Positions 11,223-20,821 of a stretch of DNA of 64,000 nt are shown here, piece after piece. Source of the stretch: Rhodobacteraceae bacterium Water-Bin34 (GTDB taxonomy: Bacteria > Pseudomonadota > Alphaproteobacteria > Rhodobacterales > Rhodobacteraceae); NCBI GenBank assembly GCA_900197625.1, contig FZLS01000006.1, positions 23,045 to 87,044 on the forward strand. The letters are read 5' to 3'. The number at the start of each line of letters is the position of its first letter. Position 1 is the stretch's first letter. The translations under genes and the position numbers were made by a program. Under the pieces are notes generated by a model. That model searched no databases. It was not told the DNA's origin and worked only from the letters and a program-made list of their open reading frames with translations.

Positions 11223-12173
11223 ATGCGTGATTTAACTATTCCAGCAGAGCGCCATCCAGAGAAAGCAAATAAGCCTGATAATGCGCAACCGAGTAAGCCT
11301 TCTTGGATTAGAGTTAAGGCGCCGGTTTCTGAAGGTTATAAAAAAACACGCGATATAATGCGTGATAATAAATTAGTAACTGTATGTGAAGAAGCTGGAT
11401 GTCCAAATGTTGGAGAGTGCTGGTCTCAAGGACATGCAACGATGATGATTATGGGTGAAGTATGTACTCGAGCTTGTACATTTTGTAACATAGCAACAGG
11501 TAAGCCCCCAGAAGATCTAGATATATTTGAACCTGGTCGAGTTGCAGATGCAGTAAAAAAACTTGGATTAAATCACGTTGTTGTAACTTCTGTAGATCGA
11601 GATGATGTTCAAGATGGTGGAGCTGAGCATTTTGCGCAAACTATTCGAGCAATTAGAAAAAAATCCCCAAACACTACAATAGAAATTCTTACACCAGACT
11701 TTATTAGGTGTGATGATAATGTTTTGAAAGTTGTAGTTGATGCAAAACCTGATGTTTTCAATCATAATTTAGAAACTGTTCCTGGTCTATATCCAGAAGT
11801 AAGGCCAGGAGCACGATATTTTCATTCATTAAGGTTATTGCAACGAGTTAAGGAAATTGATCCTACCATGTTTACAAAGTCAGGAATTATGGTTGGGTTA
11901 GGTGAGAATAAACAATCTGTAGTTCAAATAATGGACGACATGCGAGCTGCCGATATTGATTTTCTTACAATTGGTCAATATCTACAACCCACTCCTAAAC
12001 ATCATGCCGTTGATAGATTTGTTACGCCTGATGAATTCAAAGTTTATGAGAAAACTGCATATAATAAAGGGTTTTTAATGGTTTCTGCATCACCATTAAC
12101 CCGTTCAAGTTATCATGCTGGTGATGATTTTTCAAGATTGAGAAAAGCTAGATTGGAAAAGTTTGGTAAATAA
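11223..12173 (+). CDS. lipA: Lipoyl synthase LipA
   Basis: Radical-SAM enzyme that inserts two sulfurs into protein-bound octanoyl groups to form lipoate, the cofactor that LpdA recycles. The 316 residues carry the auxiliary cluster cysteines C55, C60 and C66 ([12 protein letters not shown]) and the radical-SAM cluster CTRACTFC (C81, C85, C88). Further marks are HNLETVP, MVGLGE and the C-terminal [10 protein letters not shown], whose RSSY serine ligates the auxiliary cluster. AAGGA lies about 8 nt before the ATG. It converges with the helicase gene 51 bp away. In related genomes it directly follows lpdA and precedes ratA; here insertions separate both. Confidence 0.98.
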   Translation: MRDLTIPAERHPEKANKPDNAQPSKPSWIRVKAPVSEGYKKTRDIMRDNKLVTVCEEAGCPNVGECWSQGHATMMIMGEVCTRACTFCNIATGKPPEDLDIFEPGRVADAVKKLGLNHVVVTSVDRDDVQDGGAEHFAQTIRAIRKKSPNTTIEILTPDFIRCDDNVLKVVVDAKPDVFNHNLETVPGLYPEVRPGARYFHSLRLLQRVKEIDPTMFTKSGIMVGLGENKQSVVQIMDDMRAADIDFLTIGQYLQPTPKHHAVDRFVTPDEFKVYEKTAYNKGFLMVSASPLTRSSYHAGDDFSRLRKARLEKFGK

Positions 12174-12224
12174 TTTTTTCGATTAATTGAAATAAGTTAC
12201 TACCCAAAGTTAATATAAAAGTCA

Positions 12225-13817
12225 TCATCTACGAGGTGTTTTATTTCCCTTGCCTTTGAATGTTTTTTTTCCAGATTTAACTTTGTTTCGATTATTATCC
12301 CTTGGTCCCGATCCTCTTTTTGAATTGGCACCTCCACCTCTTCTTCTTGGCACAGGTTTTTCAAAACTTGGAATTAAATTCTGTGTAAGGCCATCTATTT
12401 CTACAACTGGAATATCCATTTTAATAATCTTTTCGATATCCCATAATTGTTTGTGTTCATCAGGTGCACAAAATGCAATTGCTTTACCATTAGCACCAGC
12501 ACGAGCAGTACGACCAATACGATGTACGTAAGATTCTGGAACATTCGGTAAATCAAAGTTTATAACAATTTCTATACCTGGAATATCTATGCCACGTGCT
12601 GCTATGTCAGTGGCAATTAAAACGTAAGTTTTACCCTTTTTAAAATCATCTAATGCTCTTTGACGTTGGCCTTGTGATTTATTACCATGAATTGCATCTG
12701 CAGCAATCTTTTGTGTTCCTAACCATTTAACTAGTTTGTCTGAGCCATGTTTAGTTCGTGAAAAAACAATAACTCTCTTTTTGGGATTTGCTGTTATTAT
12801 TCTTTGTAATGCTAAACTTTTATTTTGCTTTGATAGATGCATTAAGCTCTGTTCAATTTTATCTACGGTAGAATTTTCAGGCGTAACAGAAACTTGGATA
12901 GGATTATCTAAATACATTTCGGTTAGTTTTTTGATTTCTTTCGACATGGTTGCAGAAAATAACAGCGTCTGCCTATCTTTGCTAACTTTAGATATGATAC
13001 GCTTAACTGCTGGTAGGAAGCCAATATCAAGCATTTGATCAGCTTCATCTAAAACTAAAAATTTTGTTTCATCTAATCGTAAACCTTTTTGATCAACTAA
13101 ATCTTCAAGTCTCCCAGGTGTTGCCACTAAAATATCAACGCCTTTGGACAAATCACGCATTTGTTTTCGTATAGGTGCTCCACCAATTGCATGTGTAAAG
13201 TTTAATGGTAATTTTTTGCCAAAACTTACAAAGGCTTCATGTATTTGTAGCGCTAATTCACGTGTAGGAGAAAGAATAATAGCTCTTGCAGAGCGACCTT
13301 TTATAGCTATCGGATTCATTAATAATTGTTGTATTAATGGCAAAGCAAATGCGGCGGTTTTACCTGTTCCAGTTTGTGCTAATCCAACTAAATCTTTTTT
13401 ATTTAAAACTGCGGGAATTGCTTGAGATTGAATTGGTGTTGGGACTGTATACCCAAGAAAGCCTAAAGCTTTGACGATCTCTGGGTCTAGGCCTAATTTT
13501 AAAAATGCACTTGCATCAGACTTAGGTTGCTCTACTTGCTTTTTTTTCTTTTCATCACGATTTTTTAATTTTGAAGACGCTGAAGTTAATAAAGAGGCTT
13601 CATCTTTTTTAAGTATTGTTATGTTTGATGCAGCTTTTTTACCAGTTTTTTCATCTAGTAATAACTCATAAGTTAGCATATCGCCTTCTTTTACAACTTT
13701 TAAGCCTGAAGCTTTAAGTGCTGACATATGAACAAATACATCATCGCCACCTTGATCAGGATTTATGAAACCTAATCCTTTTACAGGATTATACCAAATT
13801 ACTGTGCCTGTTAGCAT
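12225..13817 (-). CDS. DEAD-box RNA helicase with N-terminal cold-shock domain
   Basis: A 530-residue ATP-dependent RNA helicase of the RhlE/CsdA-like group fused to a cold-shock domain. Residues 1-70 form the CSD, with RNP1-like KGLGFI and RNP2-like VFVH. A Lys-rich linker follows to about 100. The DEAD core has the Q motif (PTPIQSQAIP), motif I AQTGTGKT (147-154), PTRELALQ, TPGR, DEAD (257-260), SAT (288-290), TDIAARGIDI and HRIGRTARAG. The tail after about 490 is basic and Gly-rich (RRRGGG), an RNA-binding tail. All catalytic motifs are intact. It probably unwinds structured RNA in the cold. A stable leader hairpin upstream (13841-13870) may regulate it. The fusion frame is continuous. Confidence 0.93.
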   Translation of the reverse strand: MLTGTVIWYNPVKGLGFINPDQGGDDVFVHMSALKASGLKVVKEGDMLTYELLLDEKTGKKAASNITILKKDEASLLTSASSKLKNRDEKKKKQVEQPKSDASAFLKLGLDPEIVKALGFLGYTVPTPIQSQAIPAVLNKKDLVGLAQTGTGKTAAFALPLIQQLLMNPIAIKGRSARAIILSPTRELALQIHEAFVSFGKKLPLNFTHAIGGAPIRKQMRDLSKGVDILVATPGRLEDLVDQKGLRLDETKFLVLDEADQMLDIGFLPAVKRIISKVSKDRQTLLFSATMSKEIKKLTEMYLDNPIQVSVTPENSTVDKIEQSLMHLSKQNKSLALQRIITANPKKRVIVFSRTKHGSDKLVKWLGTQKIAADAIHGNKSQGQRQRALDDFKKGKTYVLIATDIAARGIDIPGIEIVINFDLPNVPESYVHRIGRTARAGANGKAIAFCAPDEHKQLWDIEKIIKMDIPVVEIDGLTQNLIPSFEKPVPRRRGGGANSKRGSGPRDNNRNKVKSGKKTFKGKGNKTPRR

Positions 13818-13840
13818 GTTAATTCGCTCTCAAGATTTAT

Positions 13841-13870
13841 GCTTGTAGGCCGCATGGCACTAATTCAAGC
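13841..13870 (-). promoter_or_regulatory. Leader hairpin of the CSD-DEAD helicase gene
   Basis: Read on the minus strand, GCTTG and CAAGC enclose TAGtGCC-ATGC-GGCCTA, giving an outer 5-bp stem and an inner stem with one bulged T. It ends 23 nt before the ATG. The roughly 160 nt upstream of this gene are visibly less AT-rich than other gaps here, consistent with a structured 5' leader. A cold-responsive leader is an inference; cold-shock genes commonly have one. Confidence 0.45.
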
Positions 13871-14027
13871 TATTGATGGCTAAAACCTTGGGATTCTATA
13901 TTACGAATCGCCGTCAAATGCTTATACACCTGGCCAGCCGAAGTTGATCTAATAGGTGACAGTGAAGATGAAAACAAGCGTGTTTATTAAATGAGTTGTA
14001 GTAATTAAATTTAAGTTAATAAGTTTC

Positions 14028-14564
14028 CTATTTAAATACAACTTTTCCAATATGATCTAAATTTCTATTCCTTTGGGCATAATCAATACCATAGCCAACA
14101 ACAAATTCATCAGGAATTTCAAAGCCAATCCAATCTGCTTTAATTTCTACTTCTCTTCTAGCTGGTTTGTCTAGGAGGGCGCATACTTTTAACCTGGCTG
14201 GTTTCCTGGACTCTAATAATGTTTTAACATGGTGTAATGTATGCCCAGTATCTACGATGTCTTCGATTACTAAAACATCCCGGCCTTCAATTTCACCTCT
14301 CAAATCTTTAAGGATCCTTACCTCTCGAGAGCTTTCTGTAGAATTTCCATAAGATGAGGTTTCAAGGAAATCAACTTCGCACGGCAAATCTAATTCTCTT
14401 GCTAAATCCGCAATAAAAACAAATGAGCCTCGTAATAGACCGACAACGATAAGTTTATCCGTATTCTTGAAATACAATGAGATATCCTCAGCGAGCTCTT
14501 CACATCTTGCAGCAATTGACTTTGCTGAAATCATTGGCTCTACAATATAGTTTGTATGGTCCAT
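14028..14564 (-). CDS. hpt: Hypoxanthine phosphoribosyltransferase
   Basis: Purine salvage enzyme that joins hypoxanthine (and usually guanine) to PRPP. Its 178 residues match the family. The PRPP-binding loop [14 protein letters not shown] lies near 95-108, [16 protein letters not shown] is the flexible-loop/P-loop region, and LLDKPARR and [11 protein letters not shown] form the base-binding hood. It is expressed away from ratA across a 133-bp gap. It lies downstream of nothing on its strand, so it probably has its own promoter. hpt is not normally part of the lipA-ratA block, so this is a lineage-specific insertion. Confidence 0.95.
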   Translation of the reverse strand: MDHTNYIVEPMISAKSIAARCEELAEDISLYFKNTDKLIVVGLLRGSFVFIADLARELDLPCEVDFLETSSYGNSTESSREVRILKDLRGEIEGRDVLVIEDIVDTGHTLHHVKTLLESRKPARLKVCALLDKPARREVEIKADWIGFEIPDEFVVGYGIDYAQRNRNLDHIGKVVFK

Positions 14565-14697
14565 TATTACTACCGTATAAAAATCTAATAAATATGAAAA
14601 AATTTTAGTTTATTAACTTAATAGCTTCAATGAAAAAATATTCTTTAATATGTACTTTCTTGATGACGTGTGATTTTAATTTTATTAGAACACAAAT

Positions 14698-15141
14698 ATG
14701 CCAACACACACAGAAAAACGAATAATGCCTTACACTGCAAAACAGATGTATGATCTTGTTGCAGATGTAGAATCTTATCCTGAATTTTTACCCTGGTGTG
14801 CTGCATCAAGAATAAGAAATGTAATTAAAGAAGATCATAAGACTATAGTTGAAGCAGATTTAATTATTGCATTTAAAGTGTTTCGTGAACGATTTGGTTC
14901 AAGAGTTACTTTGACGCCTGAGAAATTTTCAATTGATGTAGAATACTTAGACGGGCCATTCAAATATTTAAATAATCATTGGGTATTTCATAATATTGAT
15001 ACTGGTTGTGAGGCTGAATTCTTTGTTGATTTTGAGTTTAAGTCAAAAGTTTTGCAAGCGCTTATTGGTGTAGTTTTCAATGAGGCAATGCAAAGAATCG
15101 TAAAAGCTTTTGAAGCTAGAGCTAATACCCTTTACCAATGA
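14698..15141 (+). CDS. ratA: RatA/COQ10 family START-like protein
   Basis: A 147-residue START/polyketide-cyclase-fold protein. Alphaproteobacterial members are close to mitochondrial COQ10, which binds ubiquinone and supports its use in respiration; E. coli RatA was reported to block 70S ribosome association. Signature parts are YTAKQMYDLVADVESYPEFLPWC near the N-terminus and FKSKVLQALIGVVFNEAMQRI near the C-terminus, a helix that caps the ligand tunnel. Conserved context (lipA-ratA-cinA in relatives) supports a housekeeping, ubiquinone-related role more than a toxin role. ATG start without a clear ribosome-binding site. Confidence 0.9.
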   Translation: MPTHTEKRIMPYTAKQMYDLVADVESYPEFLPWCAASRIRNVIKEDHKTIVEADLIIAFKVFRERFGSRVTLTPEKFSIDVEYLDGPFKYLNNHWVFHNIDTGCEAEFFVDFEFKSKVLQALIGVVFNEAMQRIVKAFEARANTLYQ

Positions 15142-15150
15142 TTATTAGGA

Positions 15151-15187
15151 TAAAAAGGCTCCAATAAATTAATTATTATTGGAGCCT
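15151..15187. terminator. Bidirectional terminator between ratA and amt
   Basis: AGGCTCCAATAA (15156-15167) and TTATTGGAGCCT (15176-15187) form a perfect 12-bp stem with an 8-nt loop in the 52-bp convergent gap. On the minus strand it is followed by five T, so it is a full intrinsic terminator for amt. For ratA the U-tract is missing. Confidence 0.85.
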
Positions 15188-15193
15188 AATAAA

Positions 15194-16375
15194 TTATGAT
15201 GCCATATCATATGCACGTTCACCATGAGAAGATTGATCAAGGCCGGTAAGCTCATTTTCTTCTGAAACACGAATGGGGCAAAATAATATTACAAATTTCA
15301 CAATTAAATAAGTTGCAACTATAGTAAATATTCCAACTACAAGTAATGAACCTAGCTGCTCACTCCAACCAGCATAACCAAATACGGCAAGCATAATTGT
15401 TCCAAAAACGCCCCCTATACCATGAACAGCAAATACATCTAATGTATCGTCAATCTTGAAAAACCCTTTTATTACCTCACACATAATTTGACATAAGATA
15501 CCTGCAATTCCACCAATGATCATAGCTTCAACAGGAGATACCCATCCCGAAGCAGGAGTGATAGAGGCTAATCCTGCTATTGTACCAGTTACAAGGCCAA
15601 CCAGGGAGGATTTCCCATATTTTATTCGTTCATATAATGCCCAAGTTAATGATGCTGATGCTGCTGAAATGTGTGTAACGGTTATAGCCATTGCCGCACC
15701 ACCATCAGCGGCTAATTGGGATCCACCATTAAAGCCAAACCATCCAACCCATAGCATTGCAGCTCCAAGCATTACATAACCAGGATTATGAGGTGGAACA
15801 TTTTTATTTAATCTTGGCCCAAGTGCAATTGCGATTACAAGCGCAGCTATTCCAGCAGTTTCATGTACAACAATACCACCTGCAAAGTCTTTAACGCCGT
15901 TTGCAAATAATGCACCGTCTGCTCCCGACAAAAGACCTCCACCCCAAATCCAATGAGTAACAGGCGCATATACTAAGATCATCCATAATGCTGAAAAGGT
16001 TAGCACAAAAGAGAAAGATACTCTCTCAACATATGCGCCAACTATTAGTGCTGGGGTAATTATTGCAAATGTCATTTGAAATGCAAAAAATAAAACCTCA
16101 GGAATTGTGCCAGATAAAGTATCAGAACTTATCCCTGTCAAAAACATTTTCCCAGTACCACCCCAAAAAAGGTTTCCTTCACCAAAGGCTATCGAATATC
16201 CAAAAGCGAGCCATAATATCGACATTAAACATGCTATCGCAAAGCATTGCATAAAGACCGAAAGAACGTTTCTTGCTCTAACGAGTCCGCCATAAAATAA
16301 TGCTAATCCAGGTAAAGTCATAAACAAGACAAGAGCAGTTGCTACCATTATCCAAGCTGTATCTGCGCCATTCAT
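15194..16375 (-). CDS. amt: Ammonium transporter Amt
   Basis: Amt/MEP/Rh family channel for ammonium uptake, 393 residues with about 11 TM helices. It starts directly with the first helix and, unlike E. coli AmtB, has no cleavable signal peptide. The pore twin histidines are H171 (FAGGIVVHETAG) and H318 (DVFAVHGIGG). PVTHWIWGGG and GWFGFNGGS are family motifs. The C-terminal cytoplasmic tail ends ELTGLDQSSHGERAY, the conserved segment that contacts GlnK. No glnK gene is adjacent, which is unusual because glnK-amt is a common pair. GGAGG precedes the ATG. Confidence 0.97.
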   Translation of the reverse strand: MNGADTAWIMVATALVLFMTLPGLALFYGGLVRARNVLSVFMQCFAIACLMSILWLAFGYSIAFGEGNLFWGGTGKMFLTGISSDTLSGTIPEVLFFAFQMTFAIITPALIVGAYVERVSFSFVLTFSALWMILVYAPVTHWIWGGGLLSGADGALFANGVKDFAGGIVVHETAGIAALVIAIALGPRLNKNVPPHNPGYVMLGAAMLWVGWFGFNGGSQLAADGGAAMAITVTHISAASASLTWALYERIKYGKSSLVGLVTGTIAGLASITPASGWVSPVEAMIIGGIAGILCQIMCEVIKGFFKIDDTLDVFAVHGIGGVFGTIMLAVFGYAGWSEQLGSLLVVGIFTIVATYLIVKFVILFCPIRVSEENELTGLDQSSHGERAYDMAS

Positions 16376-16524
16376 AATAAATCCTCCAAATGTTTGTTTC
16401 CATTTGTAGAAAAACTTGTTCCTTATAAAGATTAAACGCGATCATCTTTGTTGGGATGTATAAATTGTCTATAAATTAGGCACATATATGGTCGGGTGTT
16501 GATTAATTGTGCGCTTTATGTACT

Positions 16525-17004
16525 TTATGCATGTTCATTTAATTTTTGTAAAATTAACCTAATTGCATGATCGGTTGCTTTTTTTCTCACATTGTTACGC
16601 CCGATAGCACCAAAATATTTTGTAGTAGAGCTTATTGAACCATTCTTAATTGCTAAACCAAAGCAAACGGTGCCTTCTTCTTTATGTTCAGAACCACCTG
16701 GGCCTGCGATACCTGTAATAGATAAAGTTAAATTAGCTATAGAGTTTTCTAAAGATCCTATGGCCATTTCAATTGCTACTTGTTCGCTTACTGCTCCAAA
16801 TGATCTTAATGTCGTTTGTTTTACGTTAAGCATATCAATTTTTGCATCATTAGAATAAGTTATGAATCCTCTGTCATAAAAGTTTGAAGATCCAGGAATA
16901 GCGGTCAATTCACTAGAAATCATCCCGGCGGTACAGCTTTCGGCAGTAGTTATTCGCCAGCCAAGTTTTTGTGTGAGTTTGAGTATTTTTTCTAGGTTAG
17001 TCAT
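16525..17004 (-). CDS. CinA C-terminal-domain nicotinamide-nucleotide amidase (PncC)
   Basis: Stand-alone CinA C-terminal domain of 159 residues. It deamidates nicotinamide mononucleotide to nicotinic acid mononucleotide in NAD recycling. Motifs are TAESCTAGMISSELTAIPGSS near the N-terminus, YSNDAK, and SITGIAGPGG. A longer frame starts at 17040, but the ATG at 17004 overlaps the pgpA stop as ATGA and puts MTNLEKIL at the usual family start. It is the last gene of the ispDF-pgpA-cinA unit. Confidence 0.92.
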   Translation of the reverse strand: MTNLEKILKLTQKLGWRITTAESCTAGMISSELTAIPGSSNFYDRGFITYSNDAKIDMLNVKQTTLRSFGAVSEQVAIEMAIGSLENSIANLTLSITGIAGPGGSEHKEEGTVCFGLAIKNGSISSTTKYFGAIGRNNVRKKATDHAIRLILQKLNEHA

Positions 17005-17537
17005 GACAATAATCCAAAAAATAAAATAATAGTTAAACATAATGCAGAGAAAATTCCTGCTAGAATATCATCAAACATTACTCCAAATGGTGTCGATATC
17101 TGGTCTGCCCAACTTATCGGCCATGGTTTTATTATGTCAAAAAAACGAAATAGAATAAAAGAAGACAAAAAGATAAGTATAATATCCATCGAATAAGTTT
17201 CGCTATTTATATTTATATTAAATACGTTTCTAGATATTGAAGTGTGAAATTTTTCGTTTGATGTAATAATAAACAGTGGTGTAAATGTAATCCACTGTCC
17301 AACAACCTCATCTATAACAATTTCACTTGGGTCATGTTCAGATTTTTCTTTTGTTTCGATAAGGGTTGCAAGCCAGCCAAGAATAAAAACTAATGTGCTT
17401 ATAATTAATAAGTACAATACGTTTAATTCAATTATTAAAAAAATGTAAATGAATGGTAGGGCTCCTAATGACCCCCAAGTTCCAGGAGCTGGCTTCAAGA
17501 GGCCAATGTAGAACCATGTTGCAATAAAGCGCATCAT
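17001..17537 (-). CDS. pgpA: Phosphatidylglycerophosphatase A
   Basis: Membrane phosphatase converting phosphatidylglycerophosphate to phosphatidylglycerol. Its 178 residues include the PgpA signatures KPAPGTWGSLGALP, DPSEIVIDEVVGQWI (metal-binding acidic cluster), FRFFDIIKPWPI and GVMFDDILAGI. A lineage-specific insertion of about 25 polar residues (from SNEKFHTS) lies between the second motif and the third. ATGA overlaps join it to ispDF upstream and cinA downstream, so the three are almost certainly co-translated. Confidence 0.96.
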   Translation of the reverse strand: MMRFIATWFYIGLLKPAPGTWGSLGALPFIYIFLIIELNVLYLLIISTLVFILGWLATLIETKEKSEHDPSEIVIDEVVGQWITFTPLFIITSNEKFHTSISRNVFNININSETYSMDIILIFLSSFILFRFFDIIKPWPISWADQISTPFGVMFDDILAGIFSALCLTIILFFGLLS

Positions 17538-18679
17538 TTTCTAATCAATGTCGCTGTTGCTTGAGCTGCTATGCCTTCATTTCTTCCTGTAAAACCTAAT
17601 TTTTCTGTTGTTGTGGCTTTGATAGATATATTCTCAACATTAACATTGGTTATCCTAGAAATATTTTCACACATTTTTTTTGCATAAGGGCCAATTTTTG
17701 GAGTTTCGCAGATTATTGTGCAATCTATATGATTTATATAAAATTCACGTTCGCTGCATAATAATACAGCTTTTCGAAGAAATATATCAGAGGAAGCATT
17801 TTTCCATTTTTGATCTGATGGTGGAAACCATTGCCCAATATCTCCTTCACTCAAGGCGCCAAAAATGGCATCAGTTATAGCATGCATGGCTACATCAGCA
17901 TCTGAATGGCCCATCAATGCATTTGTGTGAGCTATCTCTATTCCATTCAAAACTACTTGGCTTCCCGCTCCAAGGGCGTGCACGTCAAAACCATTACCAA
18001 CTCTTATATCCATGGTGTTTCCTAAAATTTGTTTTGCTAAATCAAAATCTTCAAGGGTTGTAATTTTTATATTTCTTTCAGTACCTAAAATTGGCTTAAC
18101 TTCAATTCCAGCAGACTGTGCTATCGCTACGTCATCTGTTGCTGACATATCTGCATTTTTATATGCATTATATATTTGATTTAATTTAAATGCTTGTGGC
18201 GTTTGTGCTTTCCAAATCATATTACGAGGAATATTTTTTTGAATTTTATCTTTTGTGATAGACCATAATGTATCGGCTACTGGTAAGGCCAAAAAACAAG
18301 CATCATTATCTTCTAAGCCAGTAATAATTCGGTCGAGTGCGTCAATAGGAAGACACGGTCGAGCGCCATCATGTATCAAGACATAATCGCTTGATGCGGC
18401 TTTTATACCTTCAAATACACTTTCTGACCTAGTTGCACCACCATGCACTGGTTCTGAAAGTCTATTATCATTTATTTTTGTTACCATATTCATGTATAGT
18501 TTCGTATCGTCTTCATGAATTACGCATACTATTTCACTTATTGCTTTATGAGAGAGCAGTGACTCAATTGTATGTTGTAAAATTGGTTTTTGGCCAATTT
18601 TGCGGTACTGTTTTGGTACTCCACTTCCAGCGCGAGTACCTCGGCCTGCGGCTACTATTATGGCTGTTATAGAGTTCAT
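17534..18679 (-). CDS. ispDF: Bifunctional IspD/IspF enzyme of the MEP pathway
   Basis: Fusion of MEP cytidylyltransferase (IspD, residues 1 to about 222) and MECDP synthase (IspF, about 225-381), two steps of isoprenoid synthesis. IspD shows AAGRGTRAGSGVPKQY, LIHDGARP and ATDDVAIAQSAG. IspF shows DVHALG and GHSDADVAMHAITDAI, with the metal-binding Asp and His, and TTEKLGFTGRNEGIAAQA at the end. The fusion is common in alphaproteobacteria. dxr from the same pathway lies in this window at 54.7 kb. Confidence 0.97.
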   Translation of the reverse strand: MNSITAIIVAAGRGTRAGSGVPKQYRKIGQKPILQHTIESLLSHKAISEIVCVIHEDDTKLYMNMVTKINDNRLSEPVHGGATRSESVFEGIKAASSDYVLIHDGARPCLPIDALDRIITGLEDNDACFLALPVADTLWSITKDKIQKNIPRNMIWKAQTPQAFKLNQIYNAYKNADMSATDDVAIAQSAGIEVKPILGTERNIKITTLEDFDLAKQILGNTMDIRVGNGFDVHALGAGSQVVLNGIEIAHTNALMGHSDADVAMHAITDAIFGALSEGDIGQWFPPSDQKWKNASSDIFLRKAVLLCSEREFYINHIDCTIICETPKIGPYAKKMCENISRITNVNVENISIKATTTEKLGFTGRNEGIAAQATATLIRK

Positions 18680-18761
18680 GCATTTGTTTATAGAACGAAA
18701 GATTATCGATGCAAGTTACTTTAAACTTGTTATTAAAATTCTTAATGCCTATTAATTAGTC

Positions 18762-19748
18762 ATGAGTTCATTAATGATCGGAAAACAGGCAATATCGCCT
18801 CCCGTTTTATTATCTCCGTTAGCGGGTATTACAGACTTACCATATAGAAATCTTGTTTCTAGTTTTGGGGCAGGTCTTGTAGTTTCCGAAATGGTTGCAA
18901 GTCATGAAATTATGCAAAAAGGTAAAGATGCGCGCGCAAGAGCTGAGTTAGGATTTAACGTTGAAGGAACATCCGTTCAAATCGCGGGAAGAGATGCTTA
19001 TTGGATGTCTGAATGTGCAAAATTAATACAAGGAAATGGCGCTAAGATAATCGATATTAACATGGGATGCCCGGCTAAAAGTGTAGTTAATGGAGCCTCA
19101 GGCTCGGCATTAATGCGAACGCCAGACCTAGCACTTCAATTAATTGAGGCCGTTGTAAATGCTGTTGATATACCTGTAACATTAAAGACTAGATTGGGAT
19201 GGGATCACAATGATTTGAATGCAGCTGACTTGTCTATTAGAGCAGAAAAAATTGGTATCCAAATGATTACAATTCATGGGAGAACAAGATGCCAATTTTA
19301 TAAAGGTAATGCAGATTGGAAAAAAATTCGTGAAGTGAAAGAGTCTGTTGATATACCTGTTATTGCTAATGGTGATATTGTTGACAGCGCATCTGCAAAA
19401 TTAGCTATGAAACATTCAAAAGCTGATGGTGTAATGATTGGTAGAGGTGCTCAAGGCAAGCCATGGCTGTTATCCCAAATAGCCTCAGAAATATTCAACA
19501 CCAAACCACCCGAAATACCTTCAGGAAATAAATTACTTAATATGATATCAATGCATTACACTGAAATGTTAAACTTTTATGGTGAGCGACATGGAAATAA
19601 AGTCGCAAGAAAACATCTGGGATGGTATATGGATTATATAGGTGTCAGTTCTATTGATAAAAGGGCATTACAAACAGAAACAGACCCCCAAAAAGTCCTC
19701 AAAATGATTTCTTTATTATCTGCAGAGGAGCCTAGTAAGTGCCAATGA
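18762..19748 (+). CDS. dusB: tRNA-dihydrouridine synthase B
   Basis: FMN-dependent enzyme that reduces uridines in the tRNA D-loop. The 328 residues form a TIM barrel with SPLAGITDLPYR (FMN site), DINMGCPAKSVVN around C103, TLKTRLGWD, TIHGRTRCQFYKG, and ANGDIVDSASAK followed by DGVMIGRGAQGKPW, the phosphate site. In alphaproteobacteria dusB conventionally leads the ntrBC operon, as it does here. Its 3' end overlaps the ntrB start. Confidence 0.96.
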   Translation: MSSLMIGKQAISPPVLLSPLAGITDLPYRNLVSSFGAGLVVSEMVASHEIMQKGKDARARAELGFNVEGTSVQIAGRDAYWMSECAKLIQGNGAKIIDINMGCPAKSVVNGASGSALMRTPDLALQLIEAVVNAVDIPVTLKTRLGWDHNDLNAADLSIRAEKIGIQMITIHGRTRCQFYKGNADWKKIREVKESVDIPVIANGDIVDSASAKLAMKHSKADGVMIGRGAQGKPWLLSQIASEIFNTKPPEIPSGNKLLNMISMHYTEMLNFYGERHGNKVARKHLGWYMDYIGVSSIDKRALQTETDPQKVLKMISLLSAEEPSKCQ

Positions 19749-20821
19749 TTGATTTTAATCACGTTTGGAATACAATTCCTTTTCCTGCATTCATTATTAA
19801 TTCAGAATTCAAAATAATTGAGGGTAATTCATCTGCCGAACAAATAATTCATACATCTCGAAAACAAATGTTTGGAAAAGAGTTAGGAGTTTTTTTTGGT
19901 ATAAATTCAGTGGTTTTAGAAACGGTCAAGCAAGTAAGGCAACAGAATTCATCCCTAAGTCAATATGGAGTCGAGATTTCCACAATTGATAGGGTATCAT
20001 TTGAATGTAATCTTCATATAAATCCTCTAGACAAAAATAATGAAAAATATTTACTGATTATTCAGCCAAATAGTTTTGCACAAAAAATTAACCAATCGTC
20101 AACCCAACGTACAACAGCACGTTCAGTAACTGCAATGGCCTCAATGCTTGCACATGAAATCAGAAATCCTCTTGCTGGGATTTCTGGTGCTGCGCAGCTT
20201 TTGGCAATGAATGCGAATGATGATGACGTTGAATTGGCCGATATGATAGGTCAGGAAACAAAAAGAATTGGAACATTAGTCGATAGATTTGAAGTATTTT
20301 CAGATATTCGACCAGCACTAAGAGATGCGTATAACATTCATGACGTTTTAGACAGAGCAATAAGATCATCATCTGCTGGCTTTGCGTCAACAATAAAGTT
20401 CACAAAACAATATGATCCATCATTGCCTGATGCATCTGGTGATGCAGATCAAATGCTGCAAGTTTTTCAAAATATCTTAAAGAACGCATGTGAAGCAATT
20501 CAAAAAGATCGTGGAAAAATAGTGATTTGCACATCTTATAATTCTGGAGTGAGATATACTATTTCTGGAAATCAGTCAGAAATACTGCCGCTTCAAATAG
20601 AAATAATTGATAATGGTAAAGGTATTCCTGGAAATATAATTGATGAAATTTTTGAACCCTTTGTTTCATCAAAAGTTAATGGAACAGGTCTAGGCTTAGC
20701 ATTTGTCTCAAAAATTGTAACTAGTCATGGTGGTTTGATTGAATGTACCACAGATCATCCTGGAACCAAATTTACTTTACGCCTTCCTATATGGAAAAAA
20801 TCTGCAGAGGATAGAATATAA
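19739..20821 (+). CDS. ntrB: Nitrogen regulation sensor histidine kinase NtrB
   Basis: Cytoplasmic PAS-containing kinase/phosphatase that senses nitrogen status through GlnB and acts on NtrC. Of 360 residues, the PAS domain covers about 8-110. The H box SMLAHEIRNPLAGISGAAQ has H139, the N box is NILKNACEAI, and the G boxes are DNGKGIPGN and GTGLGLAFV. Two starts are possible: GTG 19739, with AGGAG 8 nt upstream, and ATG 19745, which forms an ATGA overlap with dusB. I keep the GTG because of the spacing. It overlaps ntrC by 1 bp (TAATG). Confidence 0.95.
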   Translation: MPMIDFNHVWNTIPFPAFIINSEFKIIEGNSSAEQIIHTSRKQMFGKELGVFFGINSVVLETVKQVRQQNSSLSQYGVEISTIDRVSFECNLHINPLDKNNEKYLLIIQPNSFAQKINQSSTQRTTARSVTAMASMLAHEIRNPLAGISGAAQLLAMNANDDDVELADMIGQETKRIGTLVDRFEVFSDIRPALRDAYNIHDVLDRAIRSSSAGFASTIKFTKQYDPSLPDASGDADQMLQVFQNILKNACEAIQKDRGKIVICTSYNSGVRYTISGNQSEILPLQIEIIDNGKGIPGNIIDEIFEPFVSSKVNGTGLGLAFVSKIVTSHGGLIECTTDHPGTKFTLRLPIWKKSAEDRI

